From an uncultured Opitutaceae bacterium (lineage in GTDB: Bacteria > Verrucomicrobiota > Verrucomicrobiia > Opitutales > Opitutaceae), in the NCBI GenBank assembly GCA_903919205.1, contig CAIXHE010000109.1, positions 36,078-100,077 of the forward strand: a stretch of 64,000 nt of DNA, read 5' to 3'. The notes under the pieces were generated by a model that was not told the origin of the DNA, ran no database searches, and was given only the letters and a program-made list of their open reading frames with translations. Below, piece after piece: positions 28,743-37,727 of the stretch. The position numbers and the translations under genes were made by a program. Each line of letters begins with the position of its first letter. Positions within the stretch are counted from its first letter, which is position 1.

Positions 28743-29243
28743 ATGTACCCGCCCGACACACCTCCCGAGTCGCTTGCCCTGCGCGTGGGCATCGCGGCCG
28801 ACCACGGCGGCTTCGAGCTCAAGGAATACCTCACCGGCATGCTTCGGGCGGAGGGCTGGGCCGTGGTCGACTTCGGCGACGAGGGGCTTCGGGAGGGCGA
28901 CGACTACCCCGACTTCATCGTGCCCATGGCCGCGGCCGTCGCCTCGGGAAACGTCGATCGCGGGATCGGCATCTGCGGCAGCGGCGTAGGGGCCTGCATC
29001 GCCGCGAACAAGGTGGACGGCGTCCGCGCATGCAGGGTCCACGACCTGTACTCGGCCCACCAGGGCGTGGAAGACGACCATATGAACGTGCTGTGCCTCG
29101 GCGGGCGGGTCGTCCTCGAGGAACTCGCCTGGGAAATTGTGCAGACGTTCCTCTCAGCGCGCTTCAGCACCGCCGAGCGGCACTGCCGGCGCGTGTCCAA
29201 GGTCATGGCACTGGAGGAGATCCCGTTCCGGGGAATCCTATGA
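28743..29243 (+). CDS. rpiB: Ribose-5-phosphate isomerase B family (RpiB/LacAB)
   Basis: This is a 166-residue isomerase. The N-terminus VGIAADHGGFELKEYL has the family's phosphate-binding motif. IGICGSGVGACIAANKVDGVRACRVHD contains the active-site Cys and the oxyanion loop, and DDHMNVLCLGGRVV is the following conserved block. It interconverts ribose-5-P and ribulose-5-P, supplying pentose phosphates to phosphoketolase. Start 28743 follows the aldolase by 17 nt; its end overlaps pgm by 4 nt. Confidence 0.94.
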   Translation: MYPPDTPPESLALRVGIAADHGGFELKEYLTGMLRAEGWAVVDFGDEGLREGDDYPDFIVPMAAAVASGNVDRGIGICGSGVGACIAANKVDGVRACRVHDLYSAHQGVEDDHMNVLCLGGRVVLEELAWEIVQTFLSARFSTAERHCRRVSKVMALEEIPFRGIL

Positions 29244-30964
29244 AGGTCGATCCCCTCGCGGGCAGGCCCGCCCCGGAGCGGATCCTCGTGGATGTCCCAA
29301 GGCTGGTCACCGCCTACTATACGGAGGTGCCCAACCCCGCGGTTCCCTCCGAGCGCGTCCACTTTGGAACCTCGGGGCACCGGGGCTGCTCCTTCGACCG
29401 CTCGTTCAACGAGGCGCACATCCTCGCGATCACGCAGGCCATCTGCGAATACCGGGCCTCCCAGGGCACCTCGGGGCCCCTCTTCCTCGGGGAGGACACG
29501 CATGCGCTTTCCGCCCCCGCGCAGGCCACCGCGCTCGAGGTGCTGGCTGCAAACGGTGTCGAGACGATGATCGCCTTCGGTGGTGAATTCACCCCCACCC
29601 CGGTGATCTCGCACGCGATCCTGGGGCACAACAAGGGACGCATCAGCGGGTTCGCCGACGGCATCGTGATCACCCCGTCGCACAACCCGCCGAAGACCGG
29701 CGGCTTCAAGTACAACCCGCCCCATGCGGGACCCGCCTCGGACGCCGTAACGCGCGTGATCGAGGCCCGGGCCAACGCCCTGATCGAGGACGGCCTGCGC
29801 GGGGTGAAGCGAATCCCCTACGAGCGCGCCATGCACGCCGAGACCACCCACGGGCACGACTTCATCACCCCCTACGTGAACGACCTGGGCAACGTCGTGA
29901 AAATGGACGTGATCCGCAACAGCGGCCTCCACCTGGGCGTGGATCCGCTCGGGGGCGCCGGGGTGCACTATTGGCCGCGGATCGCCGAACACCACGGAAT
30001 AGACCTGACCGTCGTCAGCGAGACGGTCGACCCCACGTTCCGCTTCATGACGGTCGACTGGGACGGCCAGATCCGGATGGATCCCTCGTCTCCGTACGCG
30101 ATGCAGCGGCTGATCGGCATGAAGGACCGCTTCGACCTCTCGTTTGCCTGCGACACGGACCACGACCGGCACGGCATCGTGACGCGGGGCGCGGGGCTCC
30201 TTCCCCCGAACCACTATCTGGCGGTGTGCATCTCCCACCTTTTCCAGGACCGCTCGTACTGGCGCAGCTCGTCGGGCGTGGGAAAGACCGTGGTGAGCAG
30301 CGCGATCATCGACCGGATCACGGCCCGCCTCGGGCGGAAGCTCTACGAGGTGCCCGTGGGCTTCAAGTGGTTCGTGGACGGGCTCCTCGATTCCTCGCTC
30401 GGCTTCTGTGGCGAGGAAAGTGCGGGGGCGACCTTCCTGCGGCTCGACGGCGGCGCGTGGACCACCGACAAGGATGGATTCATCCCCTGCCTGCTGGCCG
30501 CCGAGATCACCGCCCAGGCCCACCGCGCGCCCGACGCGATCTATACGGCGCTCACCGCCGAGTTCGGCAAGCCGGCCTACGACCGGCTAGACGCACCGGC
30601 GACCCCCGCCGAGCAGGCCCTTCTGATGAAGATGGGGCCCGCCGACCTGAAGACCCAGGAATTGGCCGGCGAGAAAATCAAGACGATCCTCACCCGGGCG
30701 CCGGGCAACCACGCGCCCATAGGCGGCCTGAAGGTCGAGACCGAGAACGCCTGGTTCGCGGCGCGGCCCTCCGGCACCGAGAGCATCTACAAGATCTACG
30801 CAGAGAGTTTCCTTGGTCCGGACCACCTACGCCGCGTGCTGGTTGAGGCACAGGCGGCGGTCGCCGCCACGTTCCATCCCGGGGCCGAACCCGAGCCCGC
30901 GGCCGCCGGGGCGACGCCAGCCGCCCCCCCCATCGCTTGGCGCGGACAGGGCGATCCGTCCTGA
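29240..30964 (+). CDS. pgm: Alpha-phosphoglucomutase
   Basis: This is a 574-residue hexose-phosphate mutase. VHFGTSGHRG is the N-terminal substrate motif. The phosphoserine loop is TPSHNPPKTGGFKYNPPHAGPA (Ser about residue 147). Metal ligands are in ACDTDHDRHG (usual DxDxDR), the sugar-specificity loop is GEESAGATF, and the phosphate-binding loop is ARPSGTESIYKIYAE. A 25-residue Pro/Ala-rich tail closes it. It converts glucose-1-P from glucan phosphorylase (next gene) to glucose-6-P. Confidence 0.95.
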   Translation: MKVDPLAGRPAPERILVDVPRLVTAYYTEVPNPAVPSERVHFGTSGHRGCSFDRSFNEAHILAITQAICEYRASQGTSGPLFLGEDTHALSAPAQATALEVLAANGVETMIAFGGEFTPTPVISHAILGHNKGRISGFADGIVITPSHNPPKTGGFKYNPPHAGPASDAVTRVIEARANALIEDGLRGVKRIPYERAMHAETTHGHDFITPYVNDLGNVVKMDVIRNSGLHLGVDPLGGAGVHYWPRIAEHHGIDLTVVSETVDPTFRFMTVDWDGQIRMDPSSPYAMQRLIGMKDRFDLSFACDTDHDRHGIVTRGAGLLPPNHYLAVCISHLFQDRSYWRSSSGVGKTVVSSAIIDRITARLGRKLYEVPVGFKWFVDGLLDSSLGFCGEESAGATFLRLDGGAWTTDKDGFIPCLLAAEITAQAHRAPDAIYTALTAEFGKPAYDRLDAPATPAEQALLMKMGPADLKTQELAGEKIKTILTRAPGNHAPIGGLKVETENAWFAARPSGTESIYKIYAESFLGPDHLRRVLVEAQAAVAATFHPGAEPEPAAAGATPAAPPIAWRGQGDPS

Positions 30965-30988
30965 GGACCGACGTACGCAACCCCACAC

Positions 30989-33520
30989 ATGAATCCCCCG
31001 CCCTCCGCCCCGCCAGCGTCTCCCGAGGGAGCCAAGGACCTGGAGGCGCTCCGCGAGCTGGCCCTCGACCTGCGTTGGACGTGGAACCACGGCTCCGACG
31101 CGCTGTGGAAAAGGCTCGATCCCGCGCTATGGGACCAGACCCAGCATCCGGACGCCGTGCTCCGGGGCATATCCCAGGCAGCCCTGTCAACGGCTCTGGC
31201 TGACCCCGGCTTCCACCAACTCCTTGAATCGACGATGGAGGCGAGGCGCCATTGCCTGTCGGAACCCACCTGGTTCGCGCAGAGGTATCCGACGGCCACG
31301 CTCACGTGCGTCGCCTATTTCTGCATGGAATTCATGCTCAGCGAGGCCCTTCCCATCTATTCGGGGGGCCTGGGCAACGTGGCGGGCGACCAGCTCAAGG
31401 CCGCCAGCGACCTCGGGATACCGGTCGTGGGCGTGGGTCTGCTCTACCAGCACGGCTATTTCCGCCAGGTGATCGACCCGGCCGGCTGCCAGCAGGCGCT
31501 CTATCCCTACAACGATCCCGCCAAGCTGCCCGTCACGCCGGTGCTGCATCCCGGCGGCGGGATCCTTCGACTCGAGCTGGCGTTGACGGGGTATTCGGTC
31601 TGGCTGCGGGCGTGGAGTGTGCTGGTCGGGCGCAGGCGCCTGTACCTGCTGGACACCAACGACGAGGCCAACGCGCCCGAGCTGCGAGGCATCACGAGCG
31701 AGCTCTACGGCGGCGGCCCCGAGGTGCGGCTCCAGCAGGAGATCATTCTGGGCATCGGGGGCTGGCGGCTGCTCGCGGCCCTGGGGATCAAGCCCGAGGT
31801 GTGCCACCTGAACGAGGGGCATGCGGCCTTCGCCCTCCTCGAGCGGGCGCGCAGCTTCATGAAGGACGCCGGGGCCTCGTTCGACGTGGCCCTGGCCGCG
31901 ACGCGCACCGGCAATCTCTTCACCACCCATACGGCGGTGGCGGCGGGGTTCGACCTGTTCCCTCCCTACCTGATCGGCAAGCACCTCGCCTCGTACGCCA
32001 CGGAGCTGCAGCTTTCGCTCGCCGAGCTCCTTGCCATGGGCCACGGCCCCTGCGCGGACCCGGCCGAGCCCTTCAACATGGCCTACCTGGCGTTCCGCGG
32101 CAGCGGCGCGGTGAACGGCGTCAGCGAGCTGCACGGGCTCGTCAGCCGGCACATCTTCTCCCCGCTCTTCCCCAGGTGGCCGGAGGACGAGGTCCCGGTG
32201 GGGCACGTGACCAACGGCGTCCACATGCCGACCTGGGACTCCGCGGAATCCGACGCCCTCTGGACGGAGGCCTGCGGAAAGGGCCGCTGGCTGGGAATGT
32301 CCAGCACGCTGGAGGCCGACGTGCGAAGGGTCTCCGACGACAGGATCTGGGCCCTGCGCGTCGCGAGCCGGCGCCGCCTCGTCGCCTACGCCCAGCACAA
32401 GCTCGAGGCGCAGCTGAGCGATAGTGGCGTCGACACCGCTAAGGCGACCCTGGCCCTCGCGCGCCTTAGGCCGGACGTGCTGACCCTTGGGTTCGCGCGC
32501 CGCTTCGCCGAGTACAAGCGGCCCAACCTGCTGCTGCACGATCCGGCCAGGCTGACGGGCATCCTGAAGAACGCGAAGCGCCCCGCGCAGCTGATCCTGG
32601 CGGGCAAGGCGCACCCCGCCGACCTGGTCGGGCAGGCCCTCATCCAGCAGTGGGTCGAGTTCATTCGCCACAGCGACGCCAACCCCCCCGTGGTCTTCCT
32701 CGCCGACTACGACATGCGTATGGCCGAGCACCTGGTCCAGGGCGTCGACGTCTGGATCAACACCCCTCGCCGCCCGTGGGAGGCAAGCGGCACAAGCGGG
32801 ATGAAGGTCCTGGTGAACGGAGGCCTGAACCTGTCCGAGCTGGACGGCTGGTGGGCCGAGGCCTATCGGCCGCAGGTCGGCTGGGCCCTTGGGGACGGCC
32901 GCGAGCACGGCAATGATCCGGCCTGGGACGCCGCCGAGGCCGAGGCCCTCTACGAACGGTTGGAGCAGGACGTCATCCCCGAGTTCTACGCCCGCGACGC
33001 CGCCGGCATGCCCAGGGCCTGGCTGTCCCGGATCCGCGAGAGCATGGCGGTGCTCACGCCCCAGTTCTCGGCGCACCGCACGGTGACCCAGTACACCGAG
33101 ACGCACTACCTGCCGGCCTGCGACGAGTTTGAGGCGCGGGCACGCAACCGGGGCTCGCAGGCACAGAGCCTCGTGGAGTGGTGCCACTCGATGCCTGCGC
33201 GCTGGCCGGGCGTGCACTTCGGCTCGGTCACGGTCGAGACCCGCGGGGCAGCGCGCACGATCGGGGTCGAGGCATTCCTTGGAAGCGTGGCTCCGGGGGA
33301 GGTCAGCGTCGAACTCTACGCCATGGGACAGGATGGAGGAGGCGACGAGACGGTGAAAATGACCGAGCAGGGTCCACACGGGGACGCAGCCCGGGGCCGC
33401 AGGTACACCGCCGTGGTCTCGTCCGCGAGGGAGGCCAGCGACTACACCGCGCGGATCGTGCCGCGCCATGACGGGATCGCCGTTCCCCTCGAGTTCAACG
33501 AGCTCCTCTGGCAGAAATGA
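30989..33520 (+). CDS. glgP: Alpha-glucan (glycogen) phosphorylase
   Basis: This is an 843-residue GT35 enzyme releasing glucose-1-P from glycogen. It begins with the DUF3417 type head LRELALDLRWTWNHGSDALWKRLDP. Next come YFCMEFMLSEALPIYSGGLGNVAGDQLKAASDLGIPVVGVGLLY, CHLNEGHAAF, and FARRFAEYKRPNLLL. The pyridoxal-phosphate lysine is in EASGTSGMKVLVNG. This is the shorter, less regulated AgpP-like class, lacking the animal N-terminal control region. It shares the operon with phosphoglucomutase, aldolase and RpiB. Confidence 0.95.
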   Translation: MNPPPSAPPASPEGAKDLEALRELALDLRWTWNHGSDALWKRLDPALWDQTQHPDAVLRGISQAALSTALADPGFHQLLESTMEARRHCLSEPTWFAQRYPTATLTCVAYFCMEFMLSEALPIYSGGLGNVAGDQLKAASDLGIPVVGVGLLYQHGYFRQVIDPAGCQQALYPYNDPAKLPVTPVLHPGGGILRLELALTGYSVWLRAWSVLVGRRRLYLLDTNDEANAPELRGITSELYGGGPEVRLQQEIILGIGGWRLLAALGIKPEVCHLNEGHAAFALLERARSFMKDAGASFDVALAATRTGNLFTTHTAVAAGFDLFPPYLIGKHLASYATELQLSLAELLAMGHGPCADPAEPFNMAYLAFRGSGAVNGVSELHGLVSRHIFSPLFPRWPEDEVPVGHVTNGVHMPTWDSAESDALWTEACGKGRWLGMSSTLEADVRRVSDDRIWALRVASRRRLVAYAQHKLEAQLSDSGVDTAKATLALARLRPDVLTLGFARRFAEYKRPNLLLHDPARLTGILKNAKRPAQLILAGKAHPADLVGQALIQQWVEFIRHSDANPPVVFLADYDMRMAEHLVQGVDVWINTPRRPWEASGTSGMKVLVNGGLNLSELDGWWAEAYRPQVGWALGDGREHGNDPAWDAAEAEALYERLEQDVIPEFYARDAAGMPRAWLSRIRESMAVLTPQFSAHRTVTQYTETHYLPACDEFEARARNRGSQAQSLVEWCHSMPARWPGVHFGSVTVETRGAARTIGVEAFLGSVAPGEVSVELYAMGQDGGGDETVKMTEQGPHGDAARGRRYTAVVSSAREASDYTARIVPRHDGIAVPLEFNELLWQK

Positions 33521-33617
33521 GGCCGCCGAACCCGACATCCGCCGCCGCAGGCCGCGCGGGCATCCCCGCGACCCCGGACCGCCGAGGCGTTCCTAATCGG
33601 GGGGCCTCGCCGTGCTG

Positions 33618-34208
33618 ATGCGGGTCATTCTCGTGCGCCACGGGGACACCACCTGGACGGGGACGGGCCAGCACACGGGTCACACCGACCTCCCCCTCAC
33701 CGACAAGGGCAGGAGCGAGGCCCTCTCGCTGCGACGGTCCCTGCAGCCCCTCGACATCCAAATCGTCCTTACAAGCCCGCTCCAGCGCGCCCGCCAGACG
33801 TGCGACCTGTCGGGGCTCGGATCGAACGCCAGGGTGGATGCCGACCTGAGGGAATGGGACTACGGGGCCTTCGAGGGGGAGACGACGCCGGAGATCTGCG
33901 CGCACCATCCCGGGTGGACCCTGTACAAGGATGGATGCGTCGGCGGCGAGAGCGTGGAGAAGGTCACCGCCCGCGCGGAACGTGTGCTACTCGCCCTCAG
34001 GCAATTGGAGGGCGTCGTGGCCCTGTTCTCGCACGGGCAGTTCCTACGGGTGCTCGCGCTGCGATGGATGGGCCTCGGCGCCGGGCATGGAGAGCACCTG
34101 GCGCTGGGCACCGCATCGATCAGCATCCTCGGCTTCGAGCGCCACAATGGGGAGGTGCCGGCCCTCTGCCTCTGGAATGCACCCGCGGGCACCGTGCTTG
34201 GTCCCTGA
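33618..34208 (+). CDS. Histidine phosphatase family protein (phosphoglycerate-mutase-like)
   Basis: This is a 196-residue enzyme starting MRVILVRHGDTTWT with the catalytic RHG motif. The second block is LTSPLQRARQTCDLSG, then LREWDYGAFEG and the C-terminal acid/base block VALFSHGQFLRVLALRWMG with the second catalytic His. A GTG at 33612 would add two residues. It could act on a sugar phosphate; specificity is not visible. It is probably the last gene of the operon that starts at 25984, though 97 nt separate it from glgP. Confidence 0.9.
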   Translation: MRVILVRHGDTTWTGTGQHTGHTDLPLTDKGRSEALSLRRSLQPLDIQIVLTSPLQRARQTCDLSGLGSNARVDADLREWDYGAFEGETTPEICAHHPGWTLYKDGCVGGESVEKVTARAERVLLALRQLEGVVALFSHGQFLRVLALRWMGLGAGHGEHLALGTASISILGFERHNGEVPALCLWNAPAGTVLGP

Positions 34209-34249
34209 GGGTCGTCGGAAGGGGGCCGCCCGCATTGGCGGCCAAACAA

Positions 34250-34408
34250 TTACACCCGGCGGCTGTTGATCAGGGCCGCGATGAACAGAATGATGAACAA
34301 AATGAATATGCCCCTCGCTATGAGGGCGAGGGTCCCGGCAATGACTCCGAATCCGAGGATGCCCGCAATGACGGCGACGATGAAAAATCCGAGGGCGTAT
34401 TTCAGCAT
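34250..34408 (-). CDS. DUF1328 (UPF0391/YtjA-like) small membrane protein
   Basis: This is a 52-residue protein read directly from the minus strand: it starts MLKYALGFFIVAVIAGILGF, continues with a second hydrophobic helix and ends NSRRV. This is the layout of the DUF1328 family: two membrane helices with glycine packing and a short basic end. It is common near general-stress genes. Function is unknown. It lies 10 nt downstream of the DUF3185 gene, at the end of the dps operon. Confidence 0.85.
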   Translation of the reverse strand: MLKYALGFFIVAVIAGILGFGVIAGTLALIARGIFILFIILFIAALINSRRV

Positions 34409-34418
34409 GGGTGAACCT

Positions 34419-34625
34419 TCAGGTTGAATTGGACTCGTGGAAGAGGCCCCCTAGGCCGACGACCGATATCAGGACACCGACCGCGAGGAGCCAGAACGTC
34501 TTGTTCGAGGGCGATCCGGTGATCGCCCGCGCGACCCCAGAGCTCATCGAGTGGGAGGCGCTGAACCCATAGACGATCATGATGATGCCGATGACCAGGA
34601 GCGCGAGGGAGAGGGACTTATTCAT
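34419..34625 (-). CDS. DUF3185 small membrane protein
   Basis: This is a 68-residue protein with two membrane helices (residues 4-20, LSLALLVIGIIMIVYGF, and about 43-62). Between them is the polar loop SASHSMSSGVARAITGSPSNKT, the typical DUF3185 signature. The internal ATG at 34625 is preferred; it overlaps the dps end by 8 nt and gives the family length. A longer frame from 34664 adds 13 polar residues inside dps. Function is unknown. Confidence 0.85.
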   Translation of the reverse strand: MNKSLSLALLVIGIIMIVYGFSASHSMSSGVARAITGSPSNKTFWLLAVGVLISVVGLGGLFHESNST

Positions 34626-35130
34626 GGACGAGCTCCTGGGCGGCTTCCTGCTCGTCCGTCTCAAGCTGCGCGCGGAGCATCCAGCAGGCCTTCTCGTGCT
34701 TCTCCATCAAGCCCGTGATGAAGTCCGCCGTGCCGGCGTCCTCGTAACGCTCGGTGCAGGACTCTATGTCCTTGCGCAGCTGGATCACCAGATCCTGGTT
34801 AAGCGAGAGAAGCTCCAGGAGCATCTCGTTGGCCGATAGCTCCTTGCCGGGATCTGCGGACGTGCGCGCGGCCTTGGTGAGCGCCGCCCAGTTTCCCTCG
34901 GCGGGTACGCCGATCGAGCGAGCGCGCTCGGCAACGTCGTCGATCCACTTGGCCACCTCCTCGAACTGGGCCTCGAACTGCAGGTGCAGGCTCCTGAACT
35001 CTGGCCCGGTCACGTTCCAGTGATAGTCCCGGGTGGTCGTATAGAGAACGTATTCATCCGCGAGGATGAGGTTCAGGATTTCGCCCACCTCAAGGCGGGC
35101 CTCGTCGTTTAGTCCGATATTGGTTTTCAT
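34618..35130 (-). CDS. dps: Dps-family ferritin-like DNA-protection protein
   Basis: This is a 170-residue four-helix protein. Ferroxidase ligands are in TRDYHWNVTGPEFRSLHLQFEAQFEEVAKWIDDVAERARSIGV, including the His and the Asp/Glu pair shared between subunits. The short head (MKTNIGLNDEARL) has little positive charge, so DNA binding would not rely on an N-terminal tail. It oxidises and stores iron and protects DNA under oxidative or starvation stress. Start 35130 matches the family; extending to 35178 would run through a strong hairpin. The BON gene precedes it by 78 nt. Confidence 0.92.
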   Translation of the reverse strand: MKTNIGLNDEARLEVGEILNLILADEYVLYTTTRDYHWNVTGPEFRSLHLQFEAQFEEVAKWIDDVAERARSIGVPAEGNWAALTKAARTSADPGKELSANEMLLELLSLNQDLVIQLRKDIESCTERYEDAGTADFITGLMEKHEKACWMLRAQLETDEQEAAQELVHE

Positions 35131-35154
35131 GTGAGTGGGTCGGGGTCTGGGGGG

Positions 35155-35176
35155 GTTCCGGCCTGGAGGCCGGAAC
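35155..35176 (-). terminator. Perfect GC-rich stem-loop between BON and dps genes
   Basis: Arms GTTCCGGCCT and AGGCCGGAAC form a 10-bp stem with a 2-nt loop. It lies between the BON stop and the dps start on the same strand. No T-run follows, so it may be an RNA-processing or partial termination site that lets dps be expressed at a different level. Confidence 0.4.
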
Positions 35177-35208
35177 ACAACCCGAGGTCCGCGATGGAGG
35201 GTTTCTTA

Positions 35209-35949
35209 TCAGGACTTGACCGTCATGTCGTTCACGACGGACTTCACCCCGCGCGAGTCCTGGGCGAGCTTGGTCACGAGCTCCTTCTCCGCATCCGAGC
35301 CGGCGACCCCCGTCACGATGACCACGCCGTCATTGGTGGTGATCTTGGTCGAGACTGCGCTCGTCGCGTGATGGCTGAGGAGGGCGTACTTGACCTCGGA
35401 GGTGATGGAGGCGTCGTCGATCACGTCCGCGACCGCGCTGCCACCCGCGGCGGGCGGCGCAACCACCATGTTGTTCGTCACCGACTTCACGTTCTCCACC
35501 TCACCCGCGAAGACAGCCGTGAGGTCCTTCTGCGCTGCGCTCGTCGCGTTGCCCGTGAGCGTCACGACGCCGTCCTTGACCGCCACCTTCGTGTCGATGG
35601 CGCTGACGTTGCCCTTGATGAGGAGCTCGCCCCTCACCATGAGAGCGATCCATCCGTCGGAATGCTCCGGGTTGTCCGAGCTCACGACGATCCGGTTGTC
35701 GACCCGCACGACGCCCGGGAGATTCCCCGCAGTGTCCTCGGCCAGGGACCGGTCACTCTTGTCCGGGACGGTCCCCGTCAGCGTCACGACGCCGTCGTTG
35801 GCCTTCACGGACACGCGGCCGTCAAGCACAACGCGGTAGTTGTAGGAGGACGTGGCCGCGTCCTCGATCTTGCTGTCGGTGGAGGCTGCAAGAGCGGCGA
35901 CTGGGAGGGTCGCGGCGATGATCAATGCGATGGGGGAGCGAAGGTTCAT
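35209..35949 (-). CDS. Triple BON-domain periplasmic protein (OsmY-like)
   Basis: This is a 246-residue exported protein. The signal peptide is MNLRSPIALIIAATLPVAALAAS. Three BON domains follow, each with the DG-V-x-L-x-G core: VKANDGVVTLTGTVPDKSDR, VAVKDGVVTLTGNATSAAQ and ITTNDGVVIVTGVAGSDAE. OsmY-like proteins support the envelope under osmotic stress. Start 35949 is chosen because the signal peptide begins there; the frame to 36048 adds unrelated residues. The predicted transcription start is 36116, a 167-nt leader and the longest in the set. Confidence 0.9.
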   Translation of the reverse strand: MNLRSPIALIIAATLPVAALAASTDSKIEDAATSSYNYRVVLDGRVSVKANDGVVTLTGTVPDKSDRSLAEDTAGNLPGVVRVDNRIVVSSDNPEHSDGWIALMVRGELLIKGNVSAIDTKVAVKDGVVTLTGNATSAAQKDLTAVFAGEVENVKSVTNNMVVAPPAAGGSAVADVIDDASITSEVKYALLSHHATSAVSTKITTNDGVVIVTGVAGSDAEKELVTKLAQDSRGVKSVVNDMTVKS

Positions 35950-36122
35950 TTGGTATCTCTCTCTGGGTTGGGGGTACTTGGGAAATGGGGACGATCGAAG
36001 GGGTCGGGCAGCTGCACCGGGACCGAGGCGCCCGGGCCCTGAGCCCATGCCTCGCGCACGCCGAGCCTTCCCACGCCTGTCTGAAAGGACGAAGGGGGGG
36101 CTGGAGGCGTATGCACGCAGCC

Positions 36123-36164
36123 AGAGTACGTCGGGCGGCGCCCGGTCGCCATGGGGTGTTCACC
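36123..36164 (-). promoter_or_regulatory. Shared promoter element, BON/dps genes
   Basis: Minus strand: GGTGAACACCCCAT, 22 nt, TACTCT. Predicted start 36116. It is divergent to the sigma-factor element 28 nt away. Confidence 0.65.
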
Positions 36165-36192
36165 GGATTACCGAGCCCCCCTGACGTGCCTA

Positions 36193-36234
36193 GGTGAAAA
36201 CCCCATGTTCAGCTCTGATGGGCGCCGGTAAGCT
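36193..36234 (+). promoter_or_regulatory. Shared promoter element, sigma factor gene
   Basis: GGTGAAAACCCCAT, 22 nt, TAAGCT. Predicted start 36241, 4 nt before the ATG at 36245. Confidence 0.65.
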
Positions 36235-36244
36235 TCCCTCCATC

Positions 36245-37000
36245 ATGGTAGCAACCTCCCTCGACAACGGAACCTCCCGCGCGAATCCGCAGGGAACGGC
36301 AGATTCGATCAACTGGTCCGCGCGCTCCCGCGGCGAGGCCTCGTTGGACTCGGAACTCGTACGGCGGTTCAACGAGGGCGACGAGGAGGCCTTCATCGAG
36401 ATCGTCGCTAGGTACCGGAAGAAGATGCTTTCGGTCGCCCTGCGCTACCTCCGCAACTATGCCGACGCCGAGGAAATTGCCCAGGACACCTTCGTCCGCG
36501 CCCATCGGGGCCTCGCGCGATTCCGGGGGGACTCCTCCCTGTCCACCTGGCTCCACAAGATCGCGTTCAATCTCGCCCGAAACCGGCTGAAGCACCATAT
36601 CGCCAGGCGGGTGCACCTAACCTACTCGCTCGACTGCGCCCTGAACGACGACACCCGCGGGACCTTTTCCGATCTGATCGCCTGCGAGGCCCCCGGGCCC
36701 TCGCGCGCGGCGTCGGCGAGGGAGTTTTCCGACCTCGTCGCCGACTGCATGGCGCAGCTTAACGCCCAGCAGCGGAACGTGCTTGTCCTGAGGAACGGCC
36801 TGAGCCGCCCCTACGGCGAGATCGCGCGGAAGCTGGGAGTGAATGTCGGCACCGTCAAAAGCCGCATCGCCCGCGCCCGCGAAAGCCTTCGGCAACTGAT
36901 TGCAGAGTCCCAGCCCGACTTCGAGCCGGACACTCCGCTGTCGCAATGGTTCGAGCCGGTCCGCAGCGAGGGAACCCTTGCGATCGTGTCGTCCGCCTGA
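36245..37000 (+). CDS. ECF-like RNA polymerase sigma factor
   Basis: This is a 251-residue sigma-70 family factor with regions 2 and 4 only. Region 2 is LVRRFNEGDEEAFIEIVARYRKKMLSVALRYLRNYADAEEIAQDTFVRAHRGLARF. Region 4 is QLNAQQRNVLVLRNGLSRPYGEIARKLGVNVGTVKSRIARARESL. A polar head of about 35 residues and a C-terminal tail of about 30 flank them. No anti-sigma gene is adjacent. The ATG at 36245 is chosen because an earlier one (36194) lies inside the promoter element; the predicted transcription start 36241 leaves a 4-nt leader. Confidence 0.92.
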   Translation: MVATSLDNGTSRANPQGTADSINWSARSRGEASLDSELVRRFNEGDEEAFIEIVARYRKKMLSVALRYLRNYADAEEIAQDTFVRAHRGLARFRGDSSLSTWLHKIAFNLARNRLKHHIARRVHLTYSLDCALNDDTRGTFSDLIACEAPGPSRAASAREFSDLVADCMAQLNAQQRNVLVLRNGLSRPYGEIARKLGVNVGTVKSRIARARESLRQLIAESQPDFEPDTPLSQWFEPVRSEGTLAIVSSA

Positions 37001-37034
37001 GTGCGAAGGCGCGACCCGGGCCCACCCGCGGCCC

Positions 37035-37712
37035 TCAGACAATCGTCACCTGGACGCTGCTCTCGATGATCCCCTGGGCGATCGCATACCGGGTGAGGCC
37101 GGCGGTGTCATGGATGTTGAGCTTGTCCATCAGGTGCTGCCGGTGCTTCTCGACGGTCTTGATGCTGATCTTCAGATCCGCGGCCACCTGCTTGTTGGCG
37201 CGGCCCTCCGCCACGAGCTGGATCACTTCCAGCTCCCGTGTCGTGAGGCCGGTCGCCCTACGGATCATGAGGCCGCCCGTCTTGTCGGGCTTCTGGTAAT
37301 GGTCGCGCATGCGCTTGGAAACCAGGGGACTGTAGAACGTATTGCCGGCCACCACCTCGTGGATCGCCTTGGCCAGGATCTGTGCGGAGGTCTGCTTGAC
37401 CAGGAAACCCGAGGCGCCGATCGCGATCACCCGGTCGATGTAGGCGTCGTCGCTGTGGGCGGAGAGGATGATCACTTTGGTGTCCGGGAGGATCGCGCGG
37501 ATCTTGCTGGTGGCCTCAAGGCCGTTCAGCTGGGGCATCGCGATGTCCATCACCACGACCTCTGGACGAAGGGACAGCGAGAGCTCGACCGCATCCCGGC
37601 CGTTCGTTGCCTCTCCGACCACCTCGATCCCTGGATCGGCGATCAGTAGGGCGCGCAGGCCCTCGCGTACGATGGTGTGGTCGTCGGCGAGGAGAGTTTT
37701 GACACGTTTCAT
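37035..37712 (-). CDS. NarL/FixJ-family response regulator
   Basis: This is a 225-residue regulator. The receiver domain has the acidic pair Asp10/Asp11 (LLADDHTIVREGL), phospho-acceptor Asp56 (VVVMDIAMPQLNG), the switch Ser in VIILSAHSDD and the Lys in GFLVKQTS. The C-terminal LuxR-type HTH is LTTRELEVIQLVAEGRANKQVAADLKISIKTVEKHRQHLMDKLNI. Such regulators bind palindromes with GGG...CCC-type half sites in DosR-like systems. It lies 15 nt downstream of its kinase, in one operon headed by a perfect palindromic element, so it is the leading candidate to bind the shared motif. Confidence 0.93.
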   Translation of the reverse strand: MKRVKTLLADDHTIVREGLRALLIADPGIEVVGEATNGRDAVELSLSLRPEVVVMDIAMPQLNGLEATSKIRAILPDTKVIILSAHSDDAYIDRVIAIGASGFLVKQTSAQILAKAIHEVVAGNTFYSPLVSKRMRDHYQKPDKTGGLMIRRATGLTTRELEVIQLVAEGRANKQVAADLKISIKTVEKHRQHLMDKLNIHDTAGLTRYAIAQGIIESSVQVTIV

Positions 37713-37727
37713 GGTTTTGAGGTGGGG

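Noticed and set aside
36149..36206. One long inverted repeat joining the two divergent elements at 36151 and 36200
   Set aside because: The two copies each fit the oriented promoter model on their own; the sequence between them is not complementary.
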